Assembly (NCBI GenBank): GCA_001777915.1
Contig: MFFN01000002.1
Coordinates: 248,001 to 312,000 of the forward strand
Direction: 5' to 3'
Length of the DNA: 64,000 nucleotides
DNA from: Candidatus Edwardsbacteria bacterium RifOxyA12_full_54_48
GTDB lineage: Bacteria > Edwardsbacteria > AC1 > EtOH8
This document shows positions 48,838 through 56,817 of this stretch, piece by piece; the first letter of the stretch is position 1; each line of letters opens with the position of its first letter. The notes under the pieces are model-generated. The model was not told the origin of the DNA and did not search any database. It worked only from the letters and a program-made list of their open reading frames with translations. The translations under genes and the position numbers were made by a program.

Positions 48838-49359
48838 ATGAAAACAAAATTGGCCCTTATTGCCTTATTGTTGCTTGGCTCTCTTGGGACACCGGGCTTG
48901 CTGGCCGATACCGACGTCAAGATCAACATTAACCTGCCTTTGGTTCAGATCAAGGACGAACCGGTGATGGCGGTGATACCCGGGACCTACATCTATTTCA
49001 TCTACGGCTACGAGCATGACTTCTTCTACTACGGCGGATACTGGTGGCGGTTTCACCACAACCGCTGGTACCGGGCCCACCATTACAACGGTCCGTGGAA
49101 ATACCGAAAGGACAAGTATGTCCCGGCCCCGTTCTTTAAACTCTCCCCCCAGTGGCGCAAGATGACCATAGACCATTCCGGCTTCAAATACCAGGAGGTG
49201 AAGAAGAACTGGAAACAATGGGAAAAGGGGAAACGCTGGGAGAAGAAGCAGGACAAAAAAGAGATGAAGAAGGATAACAAGGAGGAAAAGCAGAACCAGC
49301 AGGACGACAAGGACAAGAAAGACAAAGATAACAAGAAATCCGGCAAGGGCCGGAAGTAA
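48838..49359 (+). CDS. Secreted Tyr/Trp-rich protein with Lys-rich tail
   Basis: A 173-residue protein, the only plus-strand protein gene here. Signal peptide MKTKLALIALLLLGSLGTPGLLA, then an aromatic segment (IYFIYGYEHDFFYYGGYWWR, then FHHNRWYRAHHYNGPWKY) and a C-terminal about 60 residues almost entirely Lys, Glu, Asp, Gln (KKDNKEEKQNQQDDKDKKDK). The aromatic segment resembles YxxxW-type periplasmic proteins found in Deltaproteobacteria and relatives; function unknown. It has its own promoter and bidirectional terminator. Confidence 0.82.
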   Translation: MKTKLALIALLLLGSLGTPGLLADTDVKININLPLVQIKDEPVMAVIPGTYIYFIYGYEHDFFYYGGYWWRFHHNRWYRAHHYNGPWKYRKDKYVPAPFFKLSPQWRKMTIDHSGFKYQEVKKNWKQWEKGKRWEKKQDKKEMKKDNKEEKQNQQDDKDKKDKDNKKSGKGRK

Positions 49360-49375
49360 CTTCCGGAGAGAACAC

Positions 49376-49405
49376 AAAAAGGGCGCTGAGTTCAGCGCCC
49401 TTTTT
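49376..49405. terminator. Bidirectional rho-independent terminator
   Basis: GGGCGCTGA and its complement around GT, with A-run at the left and TTTTTATTA at the right, so it can end both the plus-strand gene and the T9SS substrate gene. Confidence 0.88.
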
Positions 49406-49413
49406 ATTATCAT

Positions 49414-51504
49414 TTATTTTATGACCACCATCTTTTTGACGGCGGTGCTGCCGGCGGCGTTCAGCTGATAGAAATAGACGCCGTTGGAGACAGCCCGGCT
49501 GTTCCAGTTGATGGTGTTGTTGCCCGCGTTGCCGCGGCCGTTGATGGTGCTGACAACCTGTCCGGCCACGTTGTAGACCTTGAGGCTGTAGTCCCCGGCC
49601 TTGGGTAGGCTGAAGGAGATGACGGTATTGCCGTTCACCGGGTTGGGCCGGTTCTGGTTCAGCACGAAGGGCTGGACCACATTGACCGGCTTGCCGCTGA
49701 TGCCGGACCAATCGTTGTGATTTATGATGGTACCGTTATAAAAGAAATCATAGATTTCACTCCAAGGAGATGCTTCCCCGCCGAAGTGGGAGCGAACCTT
49801 GTAGTACCACACCCCGGTCTCGGGCATGCCGGCCACGCCCAAGTAGTTGATGTCCAATAAATCACGGTAGTACCAATTGCCGAACCACCAGTCATTTGCC
49901 TTGGATATAGTCACCTCATACTGGCCGTTGACGCCGATGGCCGGTGACCAGATGAAGTTCAGTGTGTCGTTGTTGACGGTGTCCATCACCCCATCGATAG
50001 GGCCGCCCACTCCACTTTCATATGAACCGCATAATAGAGGTGCTATGTATATTTCACTGGGTCTGGTAGGTACAGACAGCAATGCGCTAGTAGGAACACT
50101 CAGGTAATACAAGCTGTCCATTGTGGCCGGTGGGGCTAATATATGTAACTTTTCCCCTCCGGCGTATTCGGCCGCTTCGACAAAGCTATAGTCAAAGTTG
50201 GCTCCGTCGTTTGTCAGGTAAACGGGCTGCAGCCAGGTGTTGCCGCCATCGGTTGAAGCCACCCCGATAATATCGGTGGTGGTATTGGAGTCCTCCGAAT
50301 AGCCCACATAAGTGGCAAAGATATTGCCATACTGATCATAACTGATGGATGGGTAATCGGCATAGGAACCCACCAGGTCGCCCGGCGTCACCCCGGCCAG
50401 GTTGCCCGGTATCTCGGATATGCGGGAGCAGGTCCATTGGGAAAGATCACCTGCCGTAGTGGGATGATATTCAAACAATGCCACGCCGTTCCATACGCTG
50501 TCGGAATGAGCATAAAGCAGGTGTGGCCTGTCACCCACCCAGCAGCCATCGAAGCGGTACCACCAGCCGCCAGAGGTATATTGATAAGGGTGCCCGTTGG
50601 CATCGGTGCCGGAAGCTGTTAAAATATTTACCGTCCCCCAATTTATGCCACCATCAGTTGATATCCTGTACATGGGGCGGCAATTCCAGGTAATAGTATC
50701 CTCCGTTTCCTCCCAGAAGGCGAAAACAGTATCCCCACTGGGAGAGAAAATCCAATCTGCGTTATCCTGGTCGTTATTTGGTGTATCGTACCAGATGCTC
50801 CAGCCCCAGGGATTATCAATATCCCAGGGATATTCCCAATCGCTTAAAGTTTTGTCGGTAGTAAGGGCCACGAAAAGTGAGGCATCACCACCAAAGGCAC
50901 CGTGTGGGAATGCACTGCAAATCAATCGAAAATCTACTCCATCATCTGCAATAGACATGTTTGGAAGATACATATTGCCAGAATCTGTGAGAGCGACTGG
51001 AGGAATAAGCCAAAGCCCTGACCCAAAGCCACCTAAATCATAAGCTATATTTATTGGCCAAGTTCCAATGTTTGTTCTATCCTGCCATATATAATAAGGC
51101 GTGAAAAAATGATCCGCTGCCAAGGCGGAATAAGTGCGCGAATTCCTGTTGGCAACAATCGTTTGATTATACCAGTGTTGGCCTACGTCCTCCGAATATG
51201 CAAGGGTGAGGTTAGATGGTGCTCCGCCAGAGCCACTATACTGAGAATACAACACCATCAGAGAATCTCCGCTTTTGCTGGAAACAATGCTTTTAGCACA
51301 GCCCGGTGTTATGGTCCGCCAGGCATCTACATAGCCCATGGGGCCGATAACCATCATTCCCGCCGGCCTCTTGGCGGCCGGTGATTTCACGGGCAAGTTT
51401 TGATCGGCAGGCCCTTCGCGGGGTATACCCTTTTTGACCGGAGCGGCTAAAAGGCATGTCCAGCCGATAAGCAAAGCAAAAGAAACCAACCATGATCTTT
51501 TCAT
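49414..51504 (-). CDS. Secreted BNR/sialidase-like protein with T9SS type A sorting domain
   Basis: A 696-residue secreted protein: signal peptide MKRSWLVSFALLIGWTCLLA, a beta-propeller region with BNR/Asp-box-like repeats (YSEDVGQHWYN; ISTDGGINWGTV; ASTDGGNTWLQP), a possible FN3-like module near residue 510, and a C-terminal Por/T9SS domain (VISFSLPKAGDYSLKVYN; VYFYQLNAAGSTAVKKMVVIK). Such proteins cross the outer membrane by type IX secretion and are attached at the surface or released. Enzyme activity is not established. Confidence 0.85.
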   Translation of the reverse strand: MKRSWLVSFALLIGWTCLLAAPVKKGIPREGPADQNLPVKSPAAKRPAGMMVIGPMGYVDAWRTITPGCAKSIVSSKSGDSLMVLYSQYSGSGGAPSNLTLAYSEDVGQHWYNQTIVANRNSRTYSALAADHFFTPYYIWQDRTNIGTWPINIAYDLGGFGSGLWLIPPVALTDSGNMYLPNMSIADDGVDFRLICSAFPHGAFGGDASLFVALTTDKTLSDWEYPWDIDNPWGWSIWYDTPNNDQDNADWIFSPSGDTVFAFWEETEDTITWNCRPMYRISTDGGINWGTVNILTASGTDANGHPYQYTSGGWWYRFDGCWVGDRPHLLYAHSDSVWNGVALFEYHPTTAGDLSQWTCSRISEIPGNLAGVTPGDLVGSYADYPSISYDQYGNIFATYVGYSEDSNTTTDIIGVASTDGGNTWLQPVYLTNDGANFDYSFVEAAEYAGGEKLHILAPPATMDSLYYLSVPTSALLSVPTRPSEIYIAPLLCGSYESGVGGPIDGVMDTVNNDTLNFIWSPAIGVNGQYEVTISKANDWWFGNWYYRDLLDINYLGVAGMPETGVWYYKVRSHFGGEASPWSEIYDFFYNGTIINHNDWSGISGKPVNVVQPFVLNQNRPNPVNGNTVISFSLPKAGDYSLKVYNVAGQVVSTINGRGNAGNNTINWNSRAVSNGVYFYQLNAAGSTAVKKMVVIK

Positions 51505-51539
51505 ATCCGCCTCCGCAAATAATTAAAGGATGGGACCCT

Positions 51540-51567
51540 TCAGGTGTCCGATACCGGACGTCTGAAG
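51540..51567 (-). promoter_or_regulatory. 5' stem-loop at the start of the T9SS substrate message
   Basis: On the minus strand CTTCAGACGTCCG and CGGACACCTGAAG flank GTAT; two mismatches in 13 pairs. The predicted transcription start lies at its foot, so the message would begin with a stable hairpin, perhaps protecting the 5' end. Confidence 0.5.
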
Positions 51568-51594
51568 TATAATCCCACCCTATCTGAATGTCAA
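51566..51594 (-). promoter_or_regulatory. Sigma-70 promoter of the T9SS substrate gene
   Basis: TTGACA and TATACT with a 17-bp spacer on the minus strand, 60-90 bp upstream of the ATG at 51504; GGAGGCGG lies before the start codon. Confidence 0.75.
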
Positions 51595-51608
51595 TAAATA
51601 AATTTATT

Positions 51609-52376
51609 TTATTCTACTTCGAGCACTGCCTTAGCGAACCATTCCTTCACCTGCCGGTATTTGGCCTTCAGGTCCTCCGGGCCTTTCACAAAATAAAGCT
51701 CCTCCAGCCTTTTCACCACCTCCGGCGGCAGGTCGTAATTGGCATATTTTGACCGGAAGGTGTAATGATACGGAGAGTGCTTCATCCGCAGGACCGCCAG
51801 CAGTCCGCTCAGGGCGAAGTTGAAATAGAAATCGAAGGCATCCAGATAATTGCCCCGATTGTATTCCTTGTCGAAGAACAGCTGAAAGATGTCCAACCGA
51901 ACCTTGGCCCGCTCCAACGCCATTAACATGTTTTGTTTGAATTTCTCCCTGTCCAGCGGCTGGGAGGCGATGATATTCTTGCGGTCGAAATGAACTATCG
52001 GATTGCCGTGGATCTCCGGCTCCAGGAACTTATCCGGCTTTTCCAGATCGCCCACCGCCAGATCTATCAGCAGGAACGGGCTGGCCTGCCTCAACCGGTA
52101 GAATTTCTGGAAGAAACCATGGGAGGTAGGCTGGGGAACATCGAAGATCAGGTCGAACCCGACCAGCTTTTCAATGGCCGTTTCAACGGTTTCGAAGACC
52201 CGGGGGATGGACTCCCAGTCGGCGATGACCATGAAGTCTATGTCGCTCCACTGGTCCACCCGGCCAAAGGCCGCCGCCCCGCCCTGCCACAGGGCGTGGA
52301 CATAACTGAATGGTTCCAAGGCGTTTACCACGGCCTTGATGATCTGTTCCCTCTGCAACTTGTTTTCGGCCATCAT
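51609..52376 (-). CDS. Nucleotidyltransferase-domain protein
   Basis: A 255-residue protein with an N-terminal nucleotidyltransferase signature: HALWQGGAAAFGRVDQWSDIDFMVIAD near residues 28-54 (GG..S-like and DID metal pair). The remaining about 190 residues are helical and charged, resembling aminoglycoside adenylyltransferase-like or DUF4111-type groups, but no substrate is recognisable. Its start is 16 bp after the TPR gene stop, so they are probably co-expressed. Confidence 0.78.
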   Translation of the reverse strand: MMAENKLQREQIIKAVVNALEPFSYVHALWQGGAAAFGRVDQWSDIDFMVIADWESIPRVFETVETAIEKLVGFDLIFDVPQPTSHGFFQKFYRLRQASPFLLIDLAVGDLEKPDKFLEPEIHGNPIVHFDRKNIIASQPLDREKFKQNMLMALERAKVRLDIFQLFFDKEYNRGNYLDAFDFYFNFALSGLLAVLRMKHSPYHYTFRSKYANYDLPPEVVKRLEELYFVKGPEDLKAKYRQVKEWFAKAVLEVE

Positions 52377-52392
52377 TTGATCCTTTCCGACA

Positions 52393-53820
52393 TTATTCCA
52401 ATGAAATGCTTTCCAGTTCCTTCACCCACTCCCGGTAATCCTTCCGAAATTGCCAGCCGGGTCGGGAAAGAATGGTGTCCTTGGCTTCCTTTCCATACCT
52501 GTTTTTTCCTGTCACCCGGTACAGCCGGTAAAGCATCTCGGCCTGTACCTTGATGGAAGCTGCCTTGACCAGCGGCTCTATTGCCGACTCATAACCTTCC
52601 CGGGACATTTCTCCCGTAGCCAAGCGTATCTCGGCTTCGGTTTTGGACAGTCCGGCCAGGTATTCCTGACGGTTCATAGATTCGGCCAGCTGGCGGGCCT
52701 GGCTGACATATTCCAGGGCTAGTGCTGTCTCGGCCAGGGCCAGGGTAGACTTGGCCATATCCCCCAGACATTCGCACAGATATTCCTTGACCAAAAGTTC
52801 CTCGAACAGCTTCCTGGCTGCGGTGTAATCATCCATTGCAAGCCGGTACTCCCCTTTATCTGCCAGAATATTTCCCCTGGTAAAACAGACTATCGCCTCT
52901 CCCCTGCGGTCGCCCATCTGGCGGGCTATATCCAGGCTCTTGCCGACCAGGGACAGGGCCTGGCCAAAATCCGCCCGGTACGAAAGGACCTTTCCGATGT
53001 TGTTGTTCACCACCCTCTCGCCGCCCAAGTTCCCCATCTCCTTGGCGATATCCAGGCTTTGGTAATAGCAGGCTAGGGCTTTTTCGTAATCCTCCCTGTG
53101 GTCGTATATGGCGGCCAGGTTGTTGAGGCCCACCCTAAGCGAGTATTTATCGCCGATCTGTTTGGCAATGGTTATCTGTTTTTGGTAGCATTCCTCCGCC
53201 AGATCATAATCGCCCCTGGAGAAATGGATGCCGCCCAGGTTAGCATAATCGGTGCCGATCAACTGCAGATTGTTATCCTCCAGATCGATCTTCATCTTCT
53301 GCTCGTTGCACTCCATGGCCCTGTCATGCTCTCCCATATACCAGTACATAAGGCCCATGTTTCCCTGGATGATGCTCATCGACTGCCGGTCACCAAGCTG
53401 CCTGGCTTGCTGCAGGGCTTGGTCGAAAAACCGGCCGGCCTTTTCGTAATCTCCGGTGTTGCGGTAGAGGTTTCCCAGGTTTCCCATGGTAGTACAGACC
53501 TGGTGCCGGTATCCTCCTTTCTCGCTTATATCCAGGGACTCCTGATATAAAGGCAAAGCCTCCTGGAATCGGCCCCTCTGCATCAGCAGGAATCCCAGGT
53601 GGTTTGTTATCTCGGCTATCATATCTCCGGTGCCGGCTCTCCGCACCACCTCAAGTATCTTTGAATACTGGGACTCTGCCTCATTCCAATCTCCGATCTT
53701 GGCCAGCACCTCGGTCCGCCGGTTATGAATGGAAAAAGGATAAAAACTGAAGCCCTGCCGGACGGCTGTAGCATCGGCAATGGTAAGAATGATATTGTCT
53801 TTGAATCTTGATAATTTCAT
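52393..53820 (-). CDS. Tetratricopeptide repeat protein
   Basis: A 475-residue cytosolic protein with about nine TPR units (NEAESQYSKILEVVRRAG; GDYEKAGRFFDQALQQARQLGDRQS; GDYDLAEECYQKQITIAKQIGDKYSLR; EDYEKALACYYQSLDIAKEMGN). The 40-residue long spacing resembles the LGN/Rapsyn-type repeats of protein-interaction scaffolds. No enzymatic domain. A strong hairpin lies just upstream. Confidence 0.85.
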   Translation of the reverse strand: MKLSRFKDNIILTIADATAVRQGFSFYPFSIHNRRTEVLAKIGDWNEAESQYSKILEVVRRAGTGDMIAEITNHLGFLLMQRGRFQEALPLYQESLDISEKGGYRHQVCTTMGNLGNLYRNTGDYEKAGRFFDQALQQARQLGDRQSMSIIQGNMGLMYWYMGEHDRAMECNEQKMKIDLEDNNLQLIGTDYANLGGIHFSRGDYDLAEECYQKQITIAKQIGDKYSLRVGLNNLAAIYDHREDYEKALACYYQSLDIAKEMGNLGGERVVNNNIGKVLSYRADFGQALSLVGKSLDIARQMGDRRGEAIVCFTRGNILADKGEYRLAMDDYTAARKLFEELLVKEYLCECLGDMAKSTLALAETALALEYVSQARQLAESMNRQEYLAGLSKTEAEIRLATGEMSREGYESAIEPLVKAASIKVQAEMLYRLYRVTGKNRYGKEAKDTILSRPGWQFRKDYREWVKELESISLE

Positions 53821-53835
53821 TTTGAGGGGTAATGC

Positions 53836-53868
53836 AGAACAAGCGGGTTAATAAAACCCGCTTGTTCT
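53836..53868 (-). terminator. Hairpin terminator-like element after the kor operon
   Basis: AGAACAAGCGGGTT and its complement (14 perfect pairs) around a 5-base loop, between the korC stop and the TPR gene. There is no U-run on the minus strand, so it may be a processing or attenuating hairpin rather than a full terminator. Confidence 0.55.
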
Positions 53869-53878
53869 TGAAATTTCC

Positions 53879-54415
53879 TTATATCTTTGTTTCCGCGCCC
53901 TTTTTAAGGGCCTTGACATTAAGCTCCAGCATCTCCGGTTTGGCCCGCTTGAAGACCTTGCCCAGGGCCTTGGCGATGGATTCGACCGATAATGCCCCGG
54001 TCAGCCCGGCATAGGCCCCCAGGGCCACCATGTTGGCGATCTTGGTGGTGCCGATCTCCTCGGCGATCTTGTTGCAGGGCACGTAGGCCACCTTGATGTC
54101 GGATCGCTTGGGCCTGGAATTGACCAGCGAACTGTTGATGATCAGCAATCCGCCGGGTTTTATCAACGGCTCGAACTTGGCCAGGGACGGTTCGTTCATC
54201 ACTATCACGGTGTCGGGGCGGGAGACCACCGGGCTGGAAACCTCTTCGGAGGCGATGACCACCGAGCAATTGGCGGTGCCGCCGCGCATCTCGGCGCCGT
54301 AGGCCGGAAACCAGGAGACGTTCTTGTTCTCCAGCAGTCCGGCCTGGGCCAGCAGGATGCCGGCCGAGATCACCCCCTGTCCGCCGAAACCGGAGATTCT
54401 AATTCCTTGATACAT
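53879..54415 (-). CDS. korC: 2-oxoacid:ferredoxin oxidoreductase gamma subunit
   Basis: A 178-residue gamma subunit: RISGFGGQGVISAGILLAQAG near residue 6, SWFPAYGAEMRGGTANCSVVIASEEVSSPVV and the C-terminal ALGKVFKRAKPEMLELN. It helps bind CoA and completes the enzyme that converts a 2-oxoacid (likely 2-oxoglutarate) plus CoA to acyl-CoA, CO2 and reduced ferredoxin. The ATG at 54415 shares one base with the beta stop codon; the longer frame upstream is a shadow. Confidence 0.93.
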   Translation of the reverse strand: MYQGIRISGFGGQGVISAGILLAQAGLLENKNVSWFPAYGAEMRGGTANCSVVIASEEVSSPVVSRPDTVIVMNEPSLAKFEPLIKPGGLLIINSSLVNSRPKRSDIKVAYVPCNKIAEEIGTTKIANMVALGAYAGLTGALSVESIAKALGKVFKRAKPEMLELNVKALKKGAETKI

Positions 54416-55170
54416 TATTTCTGCCCTCCTTCCTGTTCCGTGGAGCGGAACACGCCCAGCGGATACAACGGCATCATCTTCTCGTCCACAAATTTTGCGC
54501 CCTGCAGGGAGGTCATCCCCCAGTTGGTGGGGCACATGGAAAGTATCTCCACCAGCGAGAAGCCTTTTCCCTCGACCTGATTCTGAAAGGCCTTTTTGAT
54601 GGCCCGCTTGGTCTTGATCACTCCCTGGGCGCTGCTGACCGCGGTCCGCTCCAGATATCTGGCCCCCTCCAGCTGGGACAGCAGTTCGCAGACCTTGATA
54701 GGATAGCCGTTGACCTTGGGATCGCGCCCCTTGGGACAGGTGGTGGCCGTCTGGCCCACCAGAGTGGTGGGGGCCATCTGTCCTCCGGTCATGCCATAGA
54801 TGGCATTGTTGATGAAGATGATGGTGATGTTTTCGGAACGGGCCGCCGAATGGACCGTCTCGGCCATTCCGATAGAGGCCAGATCGCCGTCCCCCTGGTA
54901 GGAGAACACGATGCAGTCGGGCTGGGAGCGTTTGATGCCGGTGGCGATGGCCGGGCCGCGGCCATGCGGCCCCTGGATCATGTCGCAGTTGAAATAATCG
55001 TCGGAGAACACCGCGCACCCCACCGGGGCCACCCCCACGGTCCTTTGCCTGATATCCAGTTCATCCATCACTTCGGCGATCAGCCTATGCACTATCCCGT
55101 GGCCGCAGCCCGGACAGTAATGCATTTTAATGTCGACCAGGCTGGATGGCTTTTTATTGACAAGCTCCAT
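54415..55170 (-). CDS. korB: 2-oxoacid:ferredoxin oxidoreductase beta subunit (TPP-binding)
   Basis: A 251-residue TPP-binding subunit: YCPGCGHGIVHRLIAEVMDEL near residue 18, the TPP motif SYQGDGDLASIGMAETVHSAARSENITIIFINN near residue 89, and NAIYGMTGGQMAPTT. It carries the thiamine centre of the KorABCD complex. It overlaps korA by one base and korC by one base, a tightly coupled set. Confidence 0.94.
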   Translation of the reverse strand: MELVNKKPSSLVDIKMHYCPGCGHGIVHRLIAEVMDELDIRQRTVGVAPVGCAVFSDDYFNCDMIQGPHGRGPAIATGIKRSQPDCIVFSYQGDGDLASIGMAETVHSAARSENITIIFINNAIYGMTGGQMAPTTLVGQTATTCPKGRDPKVNGYPIKVCELLSQLEGARYLERTAVSSAQGVIKTKRAIKKAFQNQVEGKGFSLVEILSMCPTNWGMTSLQGAKFVDEKMMPLYPLGVFRSTEQEGGQK

Positions 55171-56408
55171 TATCTACGCCCTCCTTTCTTGGTCGATTTT
55201 TTGGCAGTCTTTATTTTTACCGTTTTCTTTTTGATCGGCGGGGATTTTTTAACCGGCTGGGACTTCTTGGTCGGCTGGGCTTTCTTGGGGGTTTTGGCCT
55301 TTTTAGCCGGTTTGATCTTTTCAACTTTTTTAGCCGCCAGCGCCGGCTTGATGCTCTGGTAAAGCTTTTCCACCACGGCGAACACTTCCTCGCCCGAGGG
55401 GATCCCGGCCGGCCGGGCGTAGAGATCGACCTGGGCAGTGCCATTGACGGCCAGACGAACGTCGTCCACGAACTGTCCCTGGCTCATCTCCACCACCAGG
55501 AAATTCTCCACCCGTTGGGCCAATTTGGCCAGCTGTTTCTTGGGGAACGGCCACAGGGTGATGGGCCGGAACAGCCCGACCTTGAGCCCCTTGTCGCGGG
55601 CCATCTTCATGGCGGCTGCGGCGATGCGGGAGGAGGTGCCGTAGGCCACCAGCACCAGCTGGGCATCCTGGATGTTCTTTTCCTCGAACTGGACCTCGCG
55701 GTCCTCGATCTCCTGGAATTTTTTGGCCCGGGCCCAGTTCATCTTCTCCAATTCCCCCTCCCGGAGATCGTAGGAACGGACGATCCTCTTCTTTCTTCCG
55801 GCGGCGTTGCCCAGAGACCAATCGGGTTTCTTTAAGGTGGCCGGATCCACCGGCGTAAATTTGAATTCCACCGGCTCCATCATCTGCCCCAGGATGCCGT
55901 CGGCCAGGATCATGGCCGGCATCCGGTATTTTTCGGCCAGTTCGTAGCATTTCTTGGGGAAATTGCCCATCTCGTCCACCGAGTTGGGGGCCAGCACGAT
56001 GGTGTGGTAATCCCCGTGTCCACCGCCCTTGACCGACTGATAGTAGTCGCCCTGGGAGGCGGCGATGTTGCCCAGCCCCGGGCCGCCCCGGACCACATTG
56101 GCAAAGAATATCGGCAGGTCGGCCCCGGCGCAATAGGAGATCCCCTCCTGTTTGAGACTGATGCCCGGACTGGAGGAGGAGGTCATGGTGCGGATCCCGG
56201 TAGCCGCAGCTCCGTAGATCATATTGATGGCCGACACCTCTGATTCGGCCTGGACAAAGGTCCCGCCCGCTTCGGGAAGGCGCCAGGACATGTACTCCGG
56301 CACCTCGTTCTGCGGAGTGATGGGATACCCGGAAAAGAAGCGGCATCCGGCCAGGACCGCGCCCTCGGCCAGAGCTTCATTGCCCTTCATTAAGATCTTT
56401 TCACCCAT
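55170..56408 (-). CDS. korA: 2-oxoacid:ferredoxin oxidoreductase alpha subunit with basic C-terminal tail
   Basis: A 412-residue alpha subunit: GNEALAEGAVLAGCRFFSGYPITPQNEVPEYMSWRLPEAGGTFVQAESEVSAINMIYGAAATGIRTMTSSSSPGISLKQEGISYCAGADLP at the start (segmented here by the family order), then the transketolase C-terminal domain near residues 230-345. After residue about 353 comes a 60-residue Lys/Pro-rich tail (KPAKKAKTPKKAQPTKKSQ and similar) that ordinary KorA lacks. The tail may bind nucleic acid or polyanions, or the membrane. Confidence 0.93.
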   Translation of the reverse strand: MGEKILMKGNEALAEGAVLAGCRFFSGYPITPQNEVPEYMSWRLPEAGGTFVQAESEVSAINMIYGAAATGIRTMTSSSSPGISLKQEGISYCAGADLPIFFANVVRGGPGLGNIAASQGDYYQSVKGGGHGDYHTIVLAPNSVDEMGNFPKKCYELAEKYRMPAMILADGILGQMMEPVEFKFTPVDPATLKKPDWSLGNAAGRKKRIVRSYDLREGELEKMNWARAKKFQEIEDREVQFEEKNIQDAQLVLVAYGTSSRIAAAAMKMARDKGLKVGLFRPITLWPFPKKQLAKLAQRVENFLVVEMSQGQFVDDVRLAVNGTAQVDLYARPAGIPSGEEVFAVVEKLYQSIKPALAAKKVEKIKPAKKAKTPKKAQPTKKSQPVKKSPPIKKKTVKIKTAKKSTKKGGRR

Positions 56409-56467
56409 TTATTTTCTCCTAAAAGTTTAGCTTAAACAGAAAAGGCGTGGACAAGGGTCGATACACT

Positions 56468-56671
56468 TTACTTCCACACCGCGATGGCCAGATCGGGGCA
56501 TATCTGGGCGCACAGGCCGCAGCCTATGCAGCAATCCTCTTTGGCCAGCTTGGCCGGGTAATAGCCGGTAACGCTGAAGGTGTCGGACATCTCTATGCAG
56601 CTTTTAGGACAGGCCTTGGTGCATAGTTCACATCCTTTGCAGCGGGTCTCATCGACCCTGATTTCTGGCAT
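56468..56671 (-). CDS. korD: 2-oxoacid:ferredoxin oxidoreductase delta subunit (4Fe-4S)
   Basis: A 67-residue ferredoxin-type subunit with two clusters, CKGCELCTKACPKSCI and CIGCGLCAQICPDLAI. It relays electrons from the TPP centre to soluble ferredoxin. First gene of the korDABC operon; a GGAGG site lies before the ATG and a promoter further upstream. Confidence 0.93.
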   Translation of the reverse strand: MPEIRVDETRCKGCELCTKACPKSCIEMSDTFSVTGYYPAKLAKEDCCIGCGLCAQICPDLAIAVWK

Positions 56672-56730
56672 AGTGGACCTCCTGAAATTATATATTAATG
56701 ATTTTGATTGACGGCAAATAAAGCCCTTTT

Positions 56731-56759
56731 ATTGTATCAGAATCGGGAATTATTTTCAA
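56731..56759 (-). promoter_or_regulatory. Sigma-70 promoter of the kor operon
   Basis: TTGAAA and TACAAT with a 17-bp spacer on the minus strand, giving a leader of about 55 bases before korD. Confidence 0.7.
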
Positions 56760-56766
56760 GAGAAAT

Positions 56767-56797
56767 AAAAAAGAGGTTGCCTTAACAACCTCTTTAA
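56767..56797 (-). terminator. Rho-independent terminator of amtB
   Basis: AAGAGGTTG and its complement around six bases, followed on the minus strand by TTTTTTATTT. It separates amtB from the kor promoter. Confidence 0.88.
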
Positions 56798-56817
56798 CAG
56801 AATCAGCCTATTCCTTG

